A stretch of 64,000 nt of DNA from Auanema rhodensis. Its lineage: Eukaryota > Nematoda > Chromadorea > Rhabditida > Rhabditidae. Numbering within the stretch: position 1 is the stretch's first letter; every line of letters begins with the position of its first letter. Below the pieces are notes generated by a model. That model did no database searches, had not been told where the DNA came from, and saw nothing but the letters and a program-made list of their open reading frames with translations. The DNA lies in contig OZ059896.1 in the NCBI GenBank assembly GCA_964057225.1, forward strand, positions 19,092,501 to 19,156,500. Direction: 5' to 3'. Shown here in pieces: positions 1-10,861 of the stretch. Position numbers and translations under genes: made by a program.

Positions 1-1404
1 AAATCTGATAACACAGATCGACGCAGCTTAAAAATCCGCATCGAATGCACTATACTACATTGAGAAACGCTTAATACAAAAATTAGTTATGATCGTTTGA
101 AAAATGATGCATTAGTGTATGTTGAGTTTCCATGTACACTCAACATTGCTTCCAAAAACATTTTGACAAAAATTTTTTCGAAAAATTTCAAAATAATTTA
201 GCAAAAAGTAGATGTTTTTAGATTCCTTTTTTCAAGGCAAAGACGATGGACAATGTTATTCAACAAAAAAATTAGTTCTTCAGGGTGAAAATCGAGTATA
301 TAAGTGTGAACTTATATCAGTTGATATCTCGGTGCATTTTTAAGCTAGCGCAAATCTCATAACACAGATCGACGCAGCTTAAAAATCCGCATCGAATGCA
401 CTATACTACATTGAGAAACGCTTAATACAAAAATTAGTTATGATCGTTTGAAAAATGATGCATTAGTGTATGTTGAGTTTCCATGTACACTCAACATTGC
501 TTCCAAAAACATTTTGACAAAAATTTTTTCGAAAAATTTCAAAATAATTTAGCAAAAAGTAGATGTTTTTAGATTTCTTTTTTCAAGGCAAAGACGATGG
601 ACAATGTTATTCAACGAAAAAATTAATTCTTCAGGGTGAAAATCGAGGATATAAGTGTGAACTTATATCAGTTGATATCTCGGTGCATTTTTAAGCTAGC
701 GCAAATCTGATAACACAGATCGACGCAGCTTAAAAATCCGCATCGAATGCACTATACTACATTGAGAAACGCTTAATACAAAAATTAGTTATGATCGTTT
801 GAAAAATGATGCATTAGTGTATGTTGAGTTTCCATGTACACTCAACATTGCTTCCAAAAACATTTTGACAAAAATTTTTTCGAAAAATTTCAAAATAATT
901 TAGCAAAAAGTAGATGTTTTTAGATTCCTTTTTTCAAGGCAAAGACGATGGACAATGTTATTCAACAAAAAAATTAGTTCTTCAGGGTGAAAATCGAGTA
1001 TATAAGTGTGAACTTATATCAGTTGATATCTCGGTGCATTTTTAAGCTAGCGCAAATCTCATAACACAGATCGACGCAGCTTAAAATTCCGCATCGAATG
1101 CACTATACTACATTGAGAAACGCTTAATACAAAAATTAGTTATGATCGTTTGAAAAATGATGCATTAGTGTATGTTGAGTTTCCGTGTACACTCAACATT
1201 GCTTCCAAAAACATTTTGACAAAAATTTTTTCGAAAAATTTCAAAATAATTCAGCAAAAAGTAAATGTTTTTAGATTCCTTTTTTCAAGGCAAAGACGAT
1301 GGACAATGTTATTCAACGAAAAAATTAATTCTTCAGGGTGAAAATCGAGGATATAAGTGTGAACTTATATCAGTTGATATATCGGTGCATTTTTAAGCTA
1401 GCGC
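1..1404 (+). repeat. Two dimer-like units (702 bp each)
   Basis: Monomers 1-351 and 703-1053 read as identical and share variants rare elsewhere: CAACAAAAAAATTAG and GAGTATATAAG. The monomers at 352 and 1054 both start with ATCTC, but differ from each other at several sites, including an altered TAG at 1251-1253 in the second. This looks like a dimer duplication followed by divergence or partial conversion of the second half. Confidence 0.7.
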
Positions 1405-2808
1405 AAATCTGATAACACAGATCGACGCAGCTTAAAAATCCGCATCGAATGCACTATACTACATTGAGAAACGCTTAATACAAAAATTAGTTATGATCGT
1501 TTGAAAAATGATGCATTAGTGTATGTTGAGTTTCCATGTACACTCAACATTGCTTCCAAAAACATTTTGACAAAAATTTTTTCGAAAAATTTCAAAATAA
1601 TTTAGCAAAAAGTAGATGTTTTTAGATTCCTTTTTTCAAGGCAAAGACGATGGACAATGTTATTCAACGAAAAAATTAATTCTTCAGGGTGAAAATCGAG
1701 GATATAAGTGTGAACATATATCAGTTGATATCTCGGTGCATTTTTAAGCTAGCGCAAATCTGATAACACAGATCGACGCAGCTTAAAAATCCGCATCGAA
1801 TGCACTATACTACATTGAGAAACGCTCAATACAAAAATTAGTTATGATCGTTTGAAAAATGATGCATTAGTGTATGTTGAGTTTCCGTGTACACTCAACA
1901 TTGCTTCCAAAAACATTTTGACAAAAATTTTTTCGAAAAATTTCAAAATAATTTAGCAAAAAGTAGATGTTTTTAGATTCCTTTTTTCAAGGCAAAGACG
2001 ATGGACAATGTTATTCAACGAAAAAATTAATTCTTCAGGGTGAAAATCGAGGATATAAGTGTGAACTTATATCAGTTGATATATCGGTGCATTTTTAAGA
2101 TAGCGCAAATCTGATAACACAGATCGACGCAGCTTAAAAATCCGCATCGAATGCACTATACTACATTGAGAAACGCTTAATACAAAAATTAGTTATGATC
2201 GTTTGAAAAATGATGCATTAGTGTATGTTGAGTTTCCATGTACACTCAACATTGCTTCCAAAAACATTTTGACAAAAATTTTTTCGAAAAATTTCAAAAT
2301 AATTTAGCAAAAAGTAGATGTTTTTAGATTCCTTCTTTCAAGGCAAAGACGATGGACAATGTTATTCAACGAAAAAATTAATTCTTCAGGGTGAAAATCG
2401 AGGATATAAGTGTGAACTTATATCAGTTGATATATCGGTGCATTTTTAAGCTAGCGCAAATCTGATAACACAGATCGACGCAGCTTAAAAATCCGCTTCG
2501 AATGCACTATACTACAGTGAGAAACGCTTAATACAAAAATTAGTTATGATCGTTTGAAAAATGATGCATTAGTGTATGTTGAGTTTCCATGTACACTCAA
2601 CATTGCTTCCAAAAACATTTTGACAAAAATTTTTTCGAAAAATTTCAAAATAATTTAGCAAAAAGTAGATGTTTTTAGATTCCTTTTTTCAAGGCAAAGA
2701 CGATGGACATTGTTATTCAACGAAAAAATTAATTCTTCAGGGTGAAAATCGAGGATATAAGTGTGAACTTATATCAGTTGATATCTCGGTGCATTTTTAA
2801 GCTAGCGC

Positions 2809-3140
2809 AAATCTCATAACACAGATCGACGCAGCTTAAAAATCCGCATCGAATGCACTATACTACATTGAGAAACGCTTAATACAAAAATTAGTTATGA
2901 TCGTTTGAAAAATGATGCATTAGTGTATGTTGAGTTTCCATGTACACTCAACATTGCTTCCAAAAACATTTTGACAAAAATTTTTTCGAAAAATTTCAAA
3001 ATAATTTAGCAAAAAGTAGATGTTTTTAAAGACGATGGACAATGTTATTCAACGAAAAAATTAATTCTTCAGGGTGAAAATCGAGGATATAAGTGTGAAC
3101 TTATATCAGTTGATATATCGGTGCATTTTTAAGCTAGCGC
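2809..3140 (+). repeat. 332-bp monomer with a 19-bp deletion
   Basis: GTTTTTA is joined directly to AAGACGATGG, removing monomer positions 221-239. The flanks offer only one or two bases of homology. The deletion is private to this copy, so it is young or has not been spread. Confidence 0.92.
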
Positions 3141-3844
3141 AAATCTGATAACACAGATCGACGCAGCTTAAAAATCCGCATCGAATGCACTATACTACAT
3201 TGAGAAACGCTCAATACAAAAATTAGTTATGATCGTTTGAAAAATGATGCATTAGTGTATGTTGAGTTTCCATGTACACTCAACATTGCTTCCAAAAACA
3301 TTTTGACAAAAATTTTTTCGAAAAATTTCAAAATAATTTAGCAAAAAGTAGATGTTTTTAGATTCCTTTTTTCAAGGCAAAGACGATGGACATTGTTATT
3401 CAACGAAAAAATTAATTCTTCAGGGTGAAAATCGAGGATATAAGTGTGAACTTATATCAGTTGATATATCGGTGCATTTTTAAGCTAGCGCAAATCTGAT
3501 AACACAGATCGACGCAGCTTAAAAATCCGCATCGAATGCACTATACTACATTGAGAAACGCTTAATACAAAAATTAGTTATGATCGTTTGAAAAATGATG
3601 CATTAGTGTATGTTGAGTTTCCGTGTACACTCAACATTGCTTCCAAAAACATTTTGACAAAAATTTTTTCGAAAAATTTCAAAATAATTTAGCAAAAAGT
3701 AGATGTTTTTAGATTCCTTTTTTCAAGGCAAAGACGATGGACAATGTTATTCAACGAAAAAATTAATTCTTCAGGGTGAAAATCGAGGATATAAGTGTGA
3801 ACTTATATCAGTTGATATATCGGTGCATTTTTAAGCTAGCGCAA

Positions 3845-3860
3845 ATCTGATAACACAGAT
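3845..3860. other. Short dyad at the monomer start (5-bp arms, 6-nt loop)
   Basis: ATCTG at monomer 3-7 pairs with CAGAT at 14-18. A common variant changes position 7 from G to C (ATCTC, for example at 352, 2809, 4545, 31921, 39293 and 62582) and breaks the last base pair. Two alleles of this dyad are therefore interspersed through the array. Confidence 0.55.
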
Positions 3861-3955
3861 CGACGCAGCTTAAAAATCCGCATCGAATGCACTATACTAC
3901 ATTGAGAAACGCTTAATACAAAAATTAGTTATGATCGTTTGAAAAATGATGCATT

Positions 3956-3982
3956 AGTGTATGTTGAGTTTCCATGTACACT
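3956..3982. other. Alternative stem overlapping the main dyad (6-bp arms)
   Basis: AGTGTA at monomer 114-119 is the reverse complement of TACACT at 135-140, with a 15-nt spacer. It shares bases 119 and 138-140 with the main 9-bp dyad, so the two stems are mutually exclusive. The longer dyad should be favoured; the short one could be chance. Confidence 0.5.
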
Positions 3983-3988
3983 CAACAT
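3961..3988. other. Main dyad of the monomer (9-bp arms, 10-nt loop), shown in the reference copy
   Basis: ATGTTGAGT at monomer 119-127 is the exact reverse complement of ACTCAACAT at 138-146, with a 10-nt spacer. The dyad is present in almost every monomer. Frequent variants change the loop (CCATG to CCGTG, for example at 1184 and 3623) or one arm base (ACACTC to ACATTC in several monomers between 38.6 and 51.9 kb), which leaves a G-T mismatch. It could extrude as a hairpin or bind a dimeric protein; neither is shown by the sequence. Confidence 0.85.
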
Positions 3989-3994
3989 TGCTTC

Positions 3995-4084
3995 CAAAAA
4001 CATTTTGACAAAAATTTTTTCGAAAAATTTCAAAATAATTTAGCAAAAAGTAGATGTTTTTAGATTCCTTTTTTCAAGGCAAAG
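3995..4084. other. A/T-tract core of the monomer, site of all indels seen
   Basis: Monomer positions 153-242 carry successive runs of four to six A or T, including A5T6, CG, A5T3, A5, T5 and T6. TTTTTCGAAAAA is an exact self-complementary 12-mer, and adding one bulged base extends the symmetry by three more A-T pairs. Every length change in the window maps here (see findings). Curvature or slippage is plausible but was not computed. Confidence 0.7.
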
Positions 4085-4155
4085 ACGATGGACAATGTTA
4101 TTCAACGAAAAAATTAATTCTTCAGGGTGAAAATCGAGGATATAAGTGTGAACTT

Positions 4156-4169
4156 ATATCAGTTGATAT
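4156..4169. other. Compact dyad near the monomer end
   Basis: ATATCA at monomer 314-319 and TGATAT at 322-327 are separated by GT. In the common variant with A at 328 (GATATATCGG) the arms lengthen to 7 bp. In the subtype carrying CTTGTATAAG (found between about 7.7 and 34.4 kb) two left-arm bases change and the symmetry is lost. Confidence 0.6.
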
Positions 4170-5948
4170 CTCGGTGCATTTTTAAGCTAGCGCAAATCTG
4201 ATAACACAGATCGACGCAGCTTAAAAATCCGCATCGAATGCACTATACTACATTGAGAAACGCTTAATACAAAAATTAGTTATGATCGTTTGAAAAATGA
4301 TGCATTAGTGTATGTTGAGTTTCCATGTACACTCAACATTGCTTCCAAAAACATTTTGACAAAAATTTTTTCGAAAAATTTCAAAATAATTTAGCAAAAA
4401 GTAGATGTTTTTAGATTCCTTTTTTCAAGGCAAAGACGATGGACATTGTTATTCAACGAAAAAATTAATTCTTCAGGGTGAAAATCGAGGATATAAGTGT
4501 GAACTTATATCAGTTGATATCTCGGTGCATTTTTAAGCTAGCGCAAATCTCATAACACAGATCGACGCAGCTTAAAAATCCGCATCGAATGCACTATACT
4601 ACATTGAGAAACGCTTAATACAAAAATTAGTTATGATCGTTTGAAAAATGATGCATTAGTGTATGTTGAGTTTCCATGTACACTCAACATTGCTTCCAAA
4701 AACATTTTGACAAAAATTTTTTCGAAAAATTTCAAAATAATTTAGCAAAAAGTAGATGTTTTTAGATTCCTTTTTTCAAGGCAAAGACGATGGACAATGT
4801 TATTCAACGAAAAAATTAATTCTTCAGGGTGAAAATCGAGGATATAAGTGTGAACTTATATCAGTTGATATCTCGGTGCATTTTTAAGCTAGCGCAAATC
4901 TGATAACACAGATCGACGCAGCTTAAAAATCCGCATCGAATGCACTATACTACATTGAGAAACGCTTAATACAAAAATTAGTTATGATCGTTTGAAAAAT
5001 GATGCATTAGTGTATGTTGAGTTTCCATGTACACTCAACATTGCTTCCAAAAACATTTTGACAAAAATTTTTTCGAAAAATTTCAAAATAATTTAGCAAA
5101 AAGTAGATGTTTTTAGATTCCTTTTTTCAAGGCAAAGACGATGGACATTGTTATTCAACGAAAAAATTAATTCTTCAGGGTGAAAATCGAGGATATAAGT
5201 GTGAACTTATATCAGTTGATATCTCGGTGCATTTTTAAGCTAGCGCAAATCTCATAACACAGATCGACGCAGCTTAAAAATCCGCATCGAATGCACTATA
5301 CTACATTGAGAAACGCTTAATACAAAAATTAGTTATGATCGTTTGAAAAATGATGCATTAGTGTATGTTGAGTTTCCATGTACACTCAACATTGCTTCCA
5401 AAAACATTTTGACAAAAATTTTTTCGAAAAATTTCAAAATAATTTAGCAAAAAGTAGATGTTTTTAGATTCCTTCTTTCAAGGCAAAGACGATGGACAAT
5501 GTTATTCAACGAAAAAATTAATTCTTCAGGGTGAAAATCGAGGATATAAGTGTGAACTTATATCAGTTGATATATCGGTGCATTTTTAAGCTAGCGCAAA
5601 TCTGATAACACAGATCGACGCAGCTTAAAAATCCGCATCGAATGCACTATACTACAGTGAGAATCGCTTAATACAAAAATTAGTTATGATCGTTTGAAAA
5701 ATGATGCATTAGTGTATGTTGAGTTTCCATGTACACTCAACATTGCTTCCAAAAACATTTTGACAAAAATTTTTTCGAAAAATTTCAAAATAATTTAGCA
5801 AAAAGTAGATGTTTTTAGATTCCTTTTTTCAAGGCAAAGACGATGGACATTGTTATTCAACGAAAAAATTAATTCTTCATTGTGAAAATCGAGGATATAA
5901 GTGTGAACTTATATCAGTTGATATCTCGGTGCATTTTTAAGCTAGCGC

Positions 5949-8756
5949 AAATCTGATAACACAGATCGACCCAGCTTAAAAATCCGCATCGAATGCACTA
6001 TACTACATTGAGAAACGCTTAATACAAGAATTAGTTATGATCGTTTGAAAAATGATGCATTAGTGTATGTTGAGTTTCCATGTACACTCAACATTGCTTC
6101 CAAAAACATTTTGACAAAAATTTTTTCGTAAAATTTCAAAATAATTTAGCAAAAAGTAGATGTTTTTAGATTCCTTTTTTCAAGGCAAAGACGATGGACA
6201 ATGTTATTCAACGAAAAAATTAATTCTTCAGGGTGAAAATCGAGGATATAAGTGTGAACTTATATCAGTTGATGTCTCGGTGCACTTTTAAGCTAGCGCA
6301 AATCTGATAACACAGATCGACGCAGCTTAAAAATCCGCATCAAATGCACTATACTACATTGAGAAACGCTTAATACAAAAATTAGTTATGATCGTTTGGA
6401 AAATGATGCATTAGTGTATGTTGAGTTTCCATGTACACTCAACATTGCTTCCAAAAACATTTTGACAAAAATTTTTTCGAAAAATTTCTAAATAATTTAG
6501 CAGAAAGTAGATGTTTTTAGATTCTTTTTTTCAAGGCAAAGACGATGGACAATGTTATTCAACGAAAAAATTAATTCTTCAGGGTGAAAATCGAGGATAT
6601 AAGTGTGAACTTATATCAGTTGATATCTCGGTGCATTTTTAAGCTAGCGCAAATCTGATAACACAGATCGACGCAGCTTAAAAATCCGCATCGAATGCAC
6701 TATACTACATTGAGAAACGCTTAATACAAAAATTAGTTATGATCGTTTGAAAAATGATGCATTAGTGTATGTTGAGTTTCCATGTACACTCAACATTGCT
6801 TCCAAAAACATTTTGACAAAAATTTTTTCGAAAAATTTCTAAATAATTTAGCAGAAAGTAGATGTTTTTAGATTCTTTTTTTCAAGGCAAAGACGATGGA
6901 CAATGTTATTCAACGAAAAAATTAATTCTTCAGGGTGAAAATCGAGGATATAAGTGTGAACTTATATCAGTTGATATCTCGGTGCATTTTTAAGCTAGCG
7001 CAAATCTGATAACACAGATCGACGCAGCTTAAAAATCCGCATCGAATGCACTATACTACATTGAGAAACGCTTAATACAAAAATTAGTTATGATCGTTTG
7101 AAAAATGATGCATTAGTGTATGTTGAGTTTCCATGTACACTCAACATTGCTTCCAAAAACATTTTGACAAAAATTTTTTCGAAAAATTTCAAAATAATTT
7201 AGCAAAAAGTAGATGTTTTTAGATTCCTTTTTTCAAGGCAAAGACGATGGACAATGTTATTCAACGAAAAAATTAATTCTTCAGGGTGAAAATCGAGAAT
7301 ATAAGTGTGAACTTATATCAGTTGATATCTCGGTGCATTTTTAAGCTAGCGCAAATCTGATAACACAGATCGACGCAGCTTAAAAATCCGCATCGAATGC
7401 ACTATACTACATTGAGAAACGCTTAATACAAAAATTAGTTATGATCGTTTGAAAAATGATGCATTAGTGTATGTTGAGTTTCCATGTACACTCAACATTG
7501 CTTCCAAAAACATTTTGACAAAAATTTTTTCGAAAAATTTCAAAATAATTTAGCAAAAAGTAGATGTTTTTAGATTCCTTTTTTCAAGGCAAAGACGATG
7601 GACATTGTTATTCAACGAAAAAATTAATTCTTCAGGGTGAAAATCGAGGATATAAGTGTGAACTTATATCAGTTGATATCTCGGTGCATTTTTAAGCTAG
7701 CGCAAATCTGATAACACAGATCGACGCAGCTTAAAAATCCGCATCGAATGCACTATACTACATTGAGAAACGCTTAATACAAAAATTAGTTATGATCGTT
7801 TGAAAAATGATGCATTAGTGTATGTTGAGTTTCCATGTACACTCAACATTGCTTCCAAAAACATTTTCACAAAAATTTTTTCGAAAAATTTCAAAATAAT
7901 TTAGAAAAAAGTAGATGTTTTTAGATTCCATTTTTCAAGGCAAAGACGATGGACAATGTTATTCAACGAAAAAATTAATTCTTCAGGGTGAAAATCGAGG
8001 ATATAAGTGTGAACTTGTATAAGTTGATATCTCGGTGCATTTTTAAGCTAGCGCAAATCTGATAACACAGATCGACGCAGCTTAAAAATCCGCATCGAAT
8101 GCACTATACTACATTGAGAAACGCTTAATACAAAAATTAGTTATGATCGTTTGAAAAATGATGCATTAGTGTATGTTGAGTTTCCATGTACACTCAACAT
8201 TGCTTCCAAAAACATTTTCACAAAAATTTTTTCGAAAAATTTCAAAATAATTTAGAAAAAAGTAGATGTTTTTAGATTCCATTTTTCAAGGCAAAGACGA
8301 TGGACAATGTTATTCAACGAAAAAATTAATTCTTCAGGGTGAAAATCGAGGATATAAGTGTGAACTTGTATAAGTTGATATCTCGGTGCATTTTTAAGCT
8401 AGCGCAAATCTGATAACACAGATCGACGCAGCTTAAAAATCCGCATCGAATGCACTATACTACATTGAGAAACGCTTAATACAAAAATTAGTTATGATCG
8501 TTTGAAAAATGATGCATTAGTGTATGTTGAGTTTCCATGTACACTCAACATTGCTTCCAAAAACATTTTGACAAAAATTTTTTCGAAAAATTTCAAAATA
8601 ATTTAGCAAAAAGTAGATGTTTTTAGATTCCTTTTTTCAAGGCAAAGACGATGGACATTGTTATTCAACGAAAAAATTAATTCTTCAGGGTGAAAATCGA
8701 GGATATAAGTGTGAACTTATATCAGTTGATATCTCGGTGCATTTTTAAGCTAGCGC
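5949..8756 (+). repeat. Composite unit of 8 monomers (2808 bp), copy 1
   Basis: The unit opens with a distinctive monomer carrying GATCGACCC, ACAAGAATT, TTCGTAAAATTT and GATGTCTCGGTGCAC. A monomer with GCATCAAATG and TTTCTAAATAATTTAGCAG follows, then one with only the latter variant. It also contains the twin CATTTTCAC monomers. The same opening trio returns at 8757 and 10862. Confidence 0.8.
7704..8405 (+). repeat. Tandem twin monomers (CATTTTCAC subtype)
   Basis: The monomers at 7704 and 8055 read as identical and share a private TTTAGAAAAAAG change, plus CATTTTCAC, TTCCATTTTTC and CTTGTATAAG. This is a single-monomer duplication too young to have diverged. The pair is absent from the next composite unit. 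These are also the first CATTTTCAC copies in the window. Confidence 0.85.
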
Positions 8757-10861
8757 AAATCTGATAACACAGATCGACCCAGCTTAAAAATCCGCATCGA
8801 ATGCACTATACTACATTGAGAAACGCTTAATACAAGAATTAGTTATGATCGTTTGAAAAATGATGCATTAGTGTATGTTGAGTTTCCATGTACACTCAAC
8901 ATTGCTTCCAAAAACATTTTGACAAAAATTTTTTCGTAAAATTTCAAAATAATTTAGCAAAAAGTAGATGTTTTTAGATTCCTTTTTTCAAGGCAAAGAC
9001 GATGGACAATGTTATTCAACGAAAAAATTAATTCTTCAGGGTGAAAATCGAGGATATAAGTGTGAACTTATATCAGTTGATGTCTCGGTGCACTTTTAAG
9101 CTAGCGCAAATCTGATAACACAGATCGACGCAGCTTAAAAATCCGCATCAAATGCACTATACTACATTGAGAAACGCTTAATACAAAAATTAGTTATGAT
9201 CGTTTGAAAAATGATGCATTAGTGTATGTTGAGTTTCCATGTACACTCAACATTGCTTCCAAAAACATTTTGACAAAAATTTTTTCGAAAAATTTCTAAA
9301 TAATTTAGCAGAAAGTAGATGTTTTTAGATTCTTTTTTTCAAGGCAAAGACGATGGACAATGTTATTCAACGAAAAAATTAATTCTTCAGGGTGAAAATC
9401 GAGGATATAAGTGTGAACTTATATCAGTTGATATCTCGGTGCATTTTTAAGCTAGCGCAAATCTGATAACACAGATCGACGCAGCTTAAAAATCCGCATC
9501 GAATGCACTATACTACATTGAGAAACGCTTAATACAAAAATTAGTTATGATCGTTTGAAAAATGATGCATTAGTGTATGTTGAGTTTCCATGTACACTCA
9601 ACATTGCTTCCAAAAACATTTTGACAAAAATTTTTTCGAAAAATTTCTAAATAATTTAGCAGAAAGTAGATGTTTTTAGATTCTTTTTTTCAAGGCAAAG
9701 ACGATGGACAATGTTATTCAACGAAAAAATTAATTCTTCAGGGTGAAAATCGAGGATATAAGTGTGAACTTATATCAGTTGATATCTCGGTGCATTTTTA
9801 AGCTAGCGCAAATCTGATAACACAGATCGACGCAGCTTAAAAATCCGCATCGAATGCACTATACTACATTGAGAAACGCTTAATACAAAAATTAGTTATG
9901 ATCGTTTGAAAAATGATGCATTAGTGTATGTTGAGTTTCCATGTACACTCAACATTGCTTCCAAAAACATTTTGACAAAATTTTTTCGAAAAATTTCAAA
10001 ATAATTTAGCAAAAAGTAGATGTTTTTAGATTCCTTTTTTCAAGGCAAAGACGATGGACAATGTTATTCAACGAAAAAATTAATTCTTCAGGGTGAAAAT
10101 CGAGAATATAAGTGTGAACTTATATCAGTTGATATCTCGGTGCATTTTTAAGCTAGCGCAAATCTGATAACACAGATCGACGCAGCTTAAAAATCCGCAT
10201 CGAATGCACTATACTACATTGAGAAACGCTTAATACAAAAATTAGTTATGATCGTTTGAAAAATGATGCATTAGTGTATGTTGAGTTTCCATGTACACTC
10301 AACATTGCTTCCAAAAACATTTTGACAAAAATTTTTTCGAAAAATTTCAAAATAATTTAGCAAAAAGTAGATGTTTTCAGATACCTTTTTTCAAGGCAAA
10401 GACGATGGACAATGTTATTCAACGAAAAAATTAATTCTTCAGGGTGAAAATCGAGAATATAAGTGTGAACTTATATCAGTTGATATCTCGGTGCATTTTT
10501 AAGCTAGCGCAAATCTGATAACACAGATCGACGCAGCTTAAAAATCCGCATCGAATTCACTATACTACATTGAGAAACGCTTAATACAAAAATTAGTTAT
10601 GATCGTTTGAAAAATGATGCATTAGTGTATGTTGAGTTTCCATGTACACTCAACATTGCTTCCAAAAACATTTTGACAAAAATTTTTTCGAAAAATTTCA
10701 AAATAATTTAGCAAAAAGTAGATGTTTTTAGATTCCTTTTTTCAAGGCAAAGACGATGGATATTGTTATTCAACGAAAAAATTAATTCTTCAGGGTGAAA
10801 ATCGAGGATATAAGTGTGAACTTATATCAGTTGATATCTCGGTGCATTTTTAAGCTAGCGC
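8757..10861 (+). repeat. Composite unit of 6 monomers (2105 bp), copy 2
   Basis: It opens with the same marker trio as the unit at 5949 but lacks the two CATTTTCAC monomers, hence 6 monomers instead of 8. One monomer (9810) has lost a single A (GACAAAATTTTTTCG) and is 350 bp. The last monomer, at 10511, has private changes CGAATTCAC and GGATATTG. Confidence 0.8.

Larger units (their letters stand above)
3843..4193 (+). repeat. Reference (consensus-like) satellite monomer
   Basis: This copy carries the commonest base at every variable site I compared, so it serves as the coordinate reference. By hand count it has 53 C and 57 G in 351 bp (31% G+C) and 12 CpG. Its layout is: a short dyad at 3-18; a mixed-sequence segment at 19-110; a strong dyad at 114-146; a run of A and T tracts at 153-242; a less repetitive segment at 243-310; a third dyad at 314-327; and an NheI-type GCTAGC at 344-349. 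I see no convincing internal subrepeat. The length is a multiple of three, so reading frames persist from monomer to monomer, but stop codons close them. Confidence 0.93.
1405..5948 (+). repeat. Mixed satellite monomers, 1.4-5.9 kb
   Basis: This run holds 13 monomers with interspersed variants: TATATCGG or TATCTCGG near the end, GGACATTG or GGACAATG in the middle, and ATCTG or ATCTC at the start. The adjacent pair at 2107 and 2458 (marked CCTTCTTTC, then ACAGTGAG with GGACATTG) recurs at 5247 and 5598, a shift of 3140 bp, which is nine monomers less the 19-bp deletion. The marker CGCTCAATAC occurs at 1756 and 3141. No unit repeats cleanly over its full length. Confidence 0.7.

Noticed and set aside
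1150-1341. A 63-codon open frame, starting at TTG, within one monomer
   Set aside because: It lies wholly in the satellite and exists only because this copy has CAG where others have the stop TAG (around 1252). It starts with TTG, has no homologous frame in the other 182 monomers, and has no recognisable domain.
4022-4037. CENP-B box-like match beginning TTCGAAAAA
   Set aside because: Only the first half fits the TTCG-NNNN-A core; the required CGGG is replaced by TCAA-type sequence.
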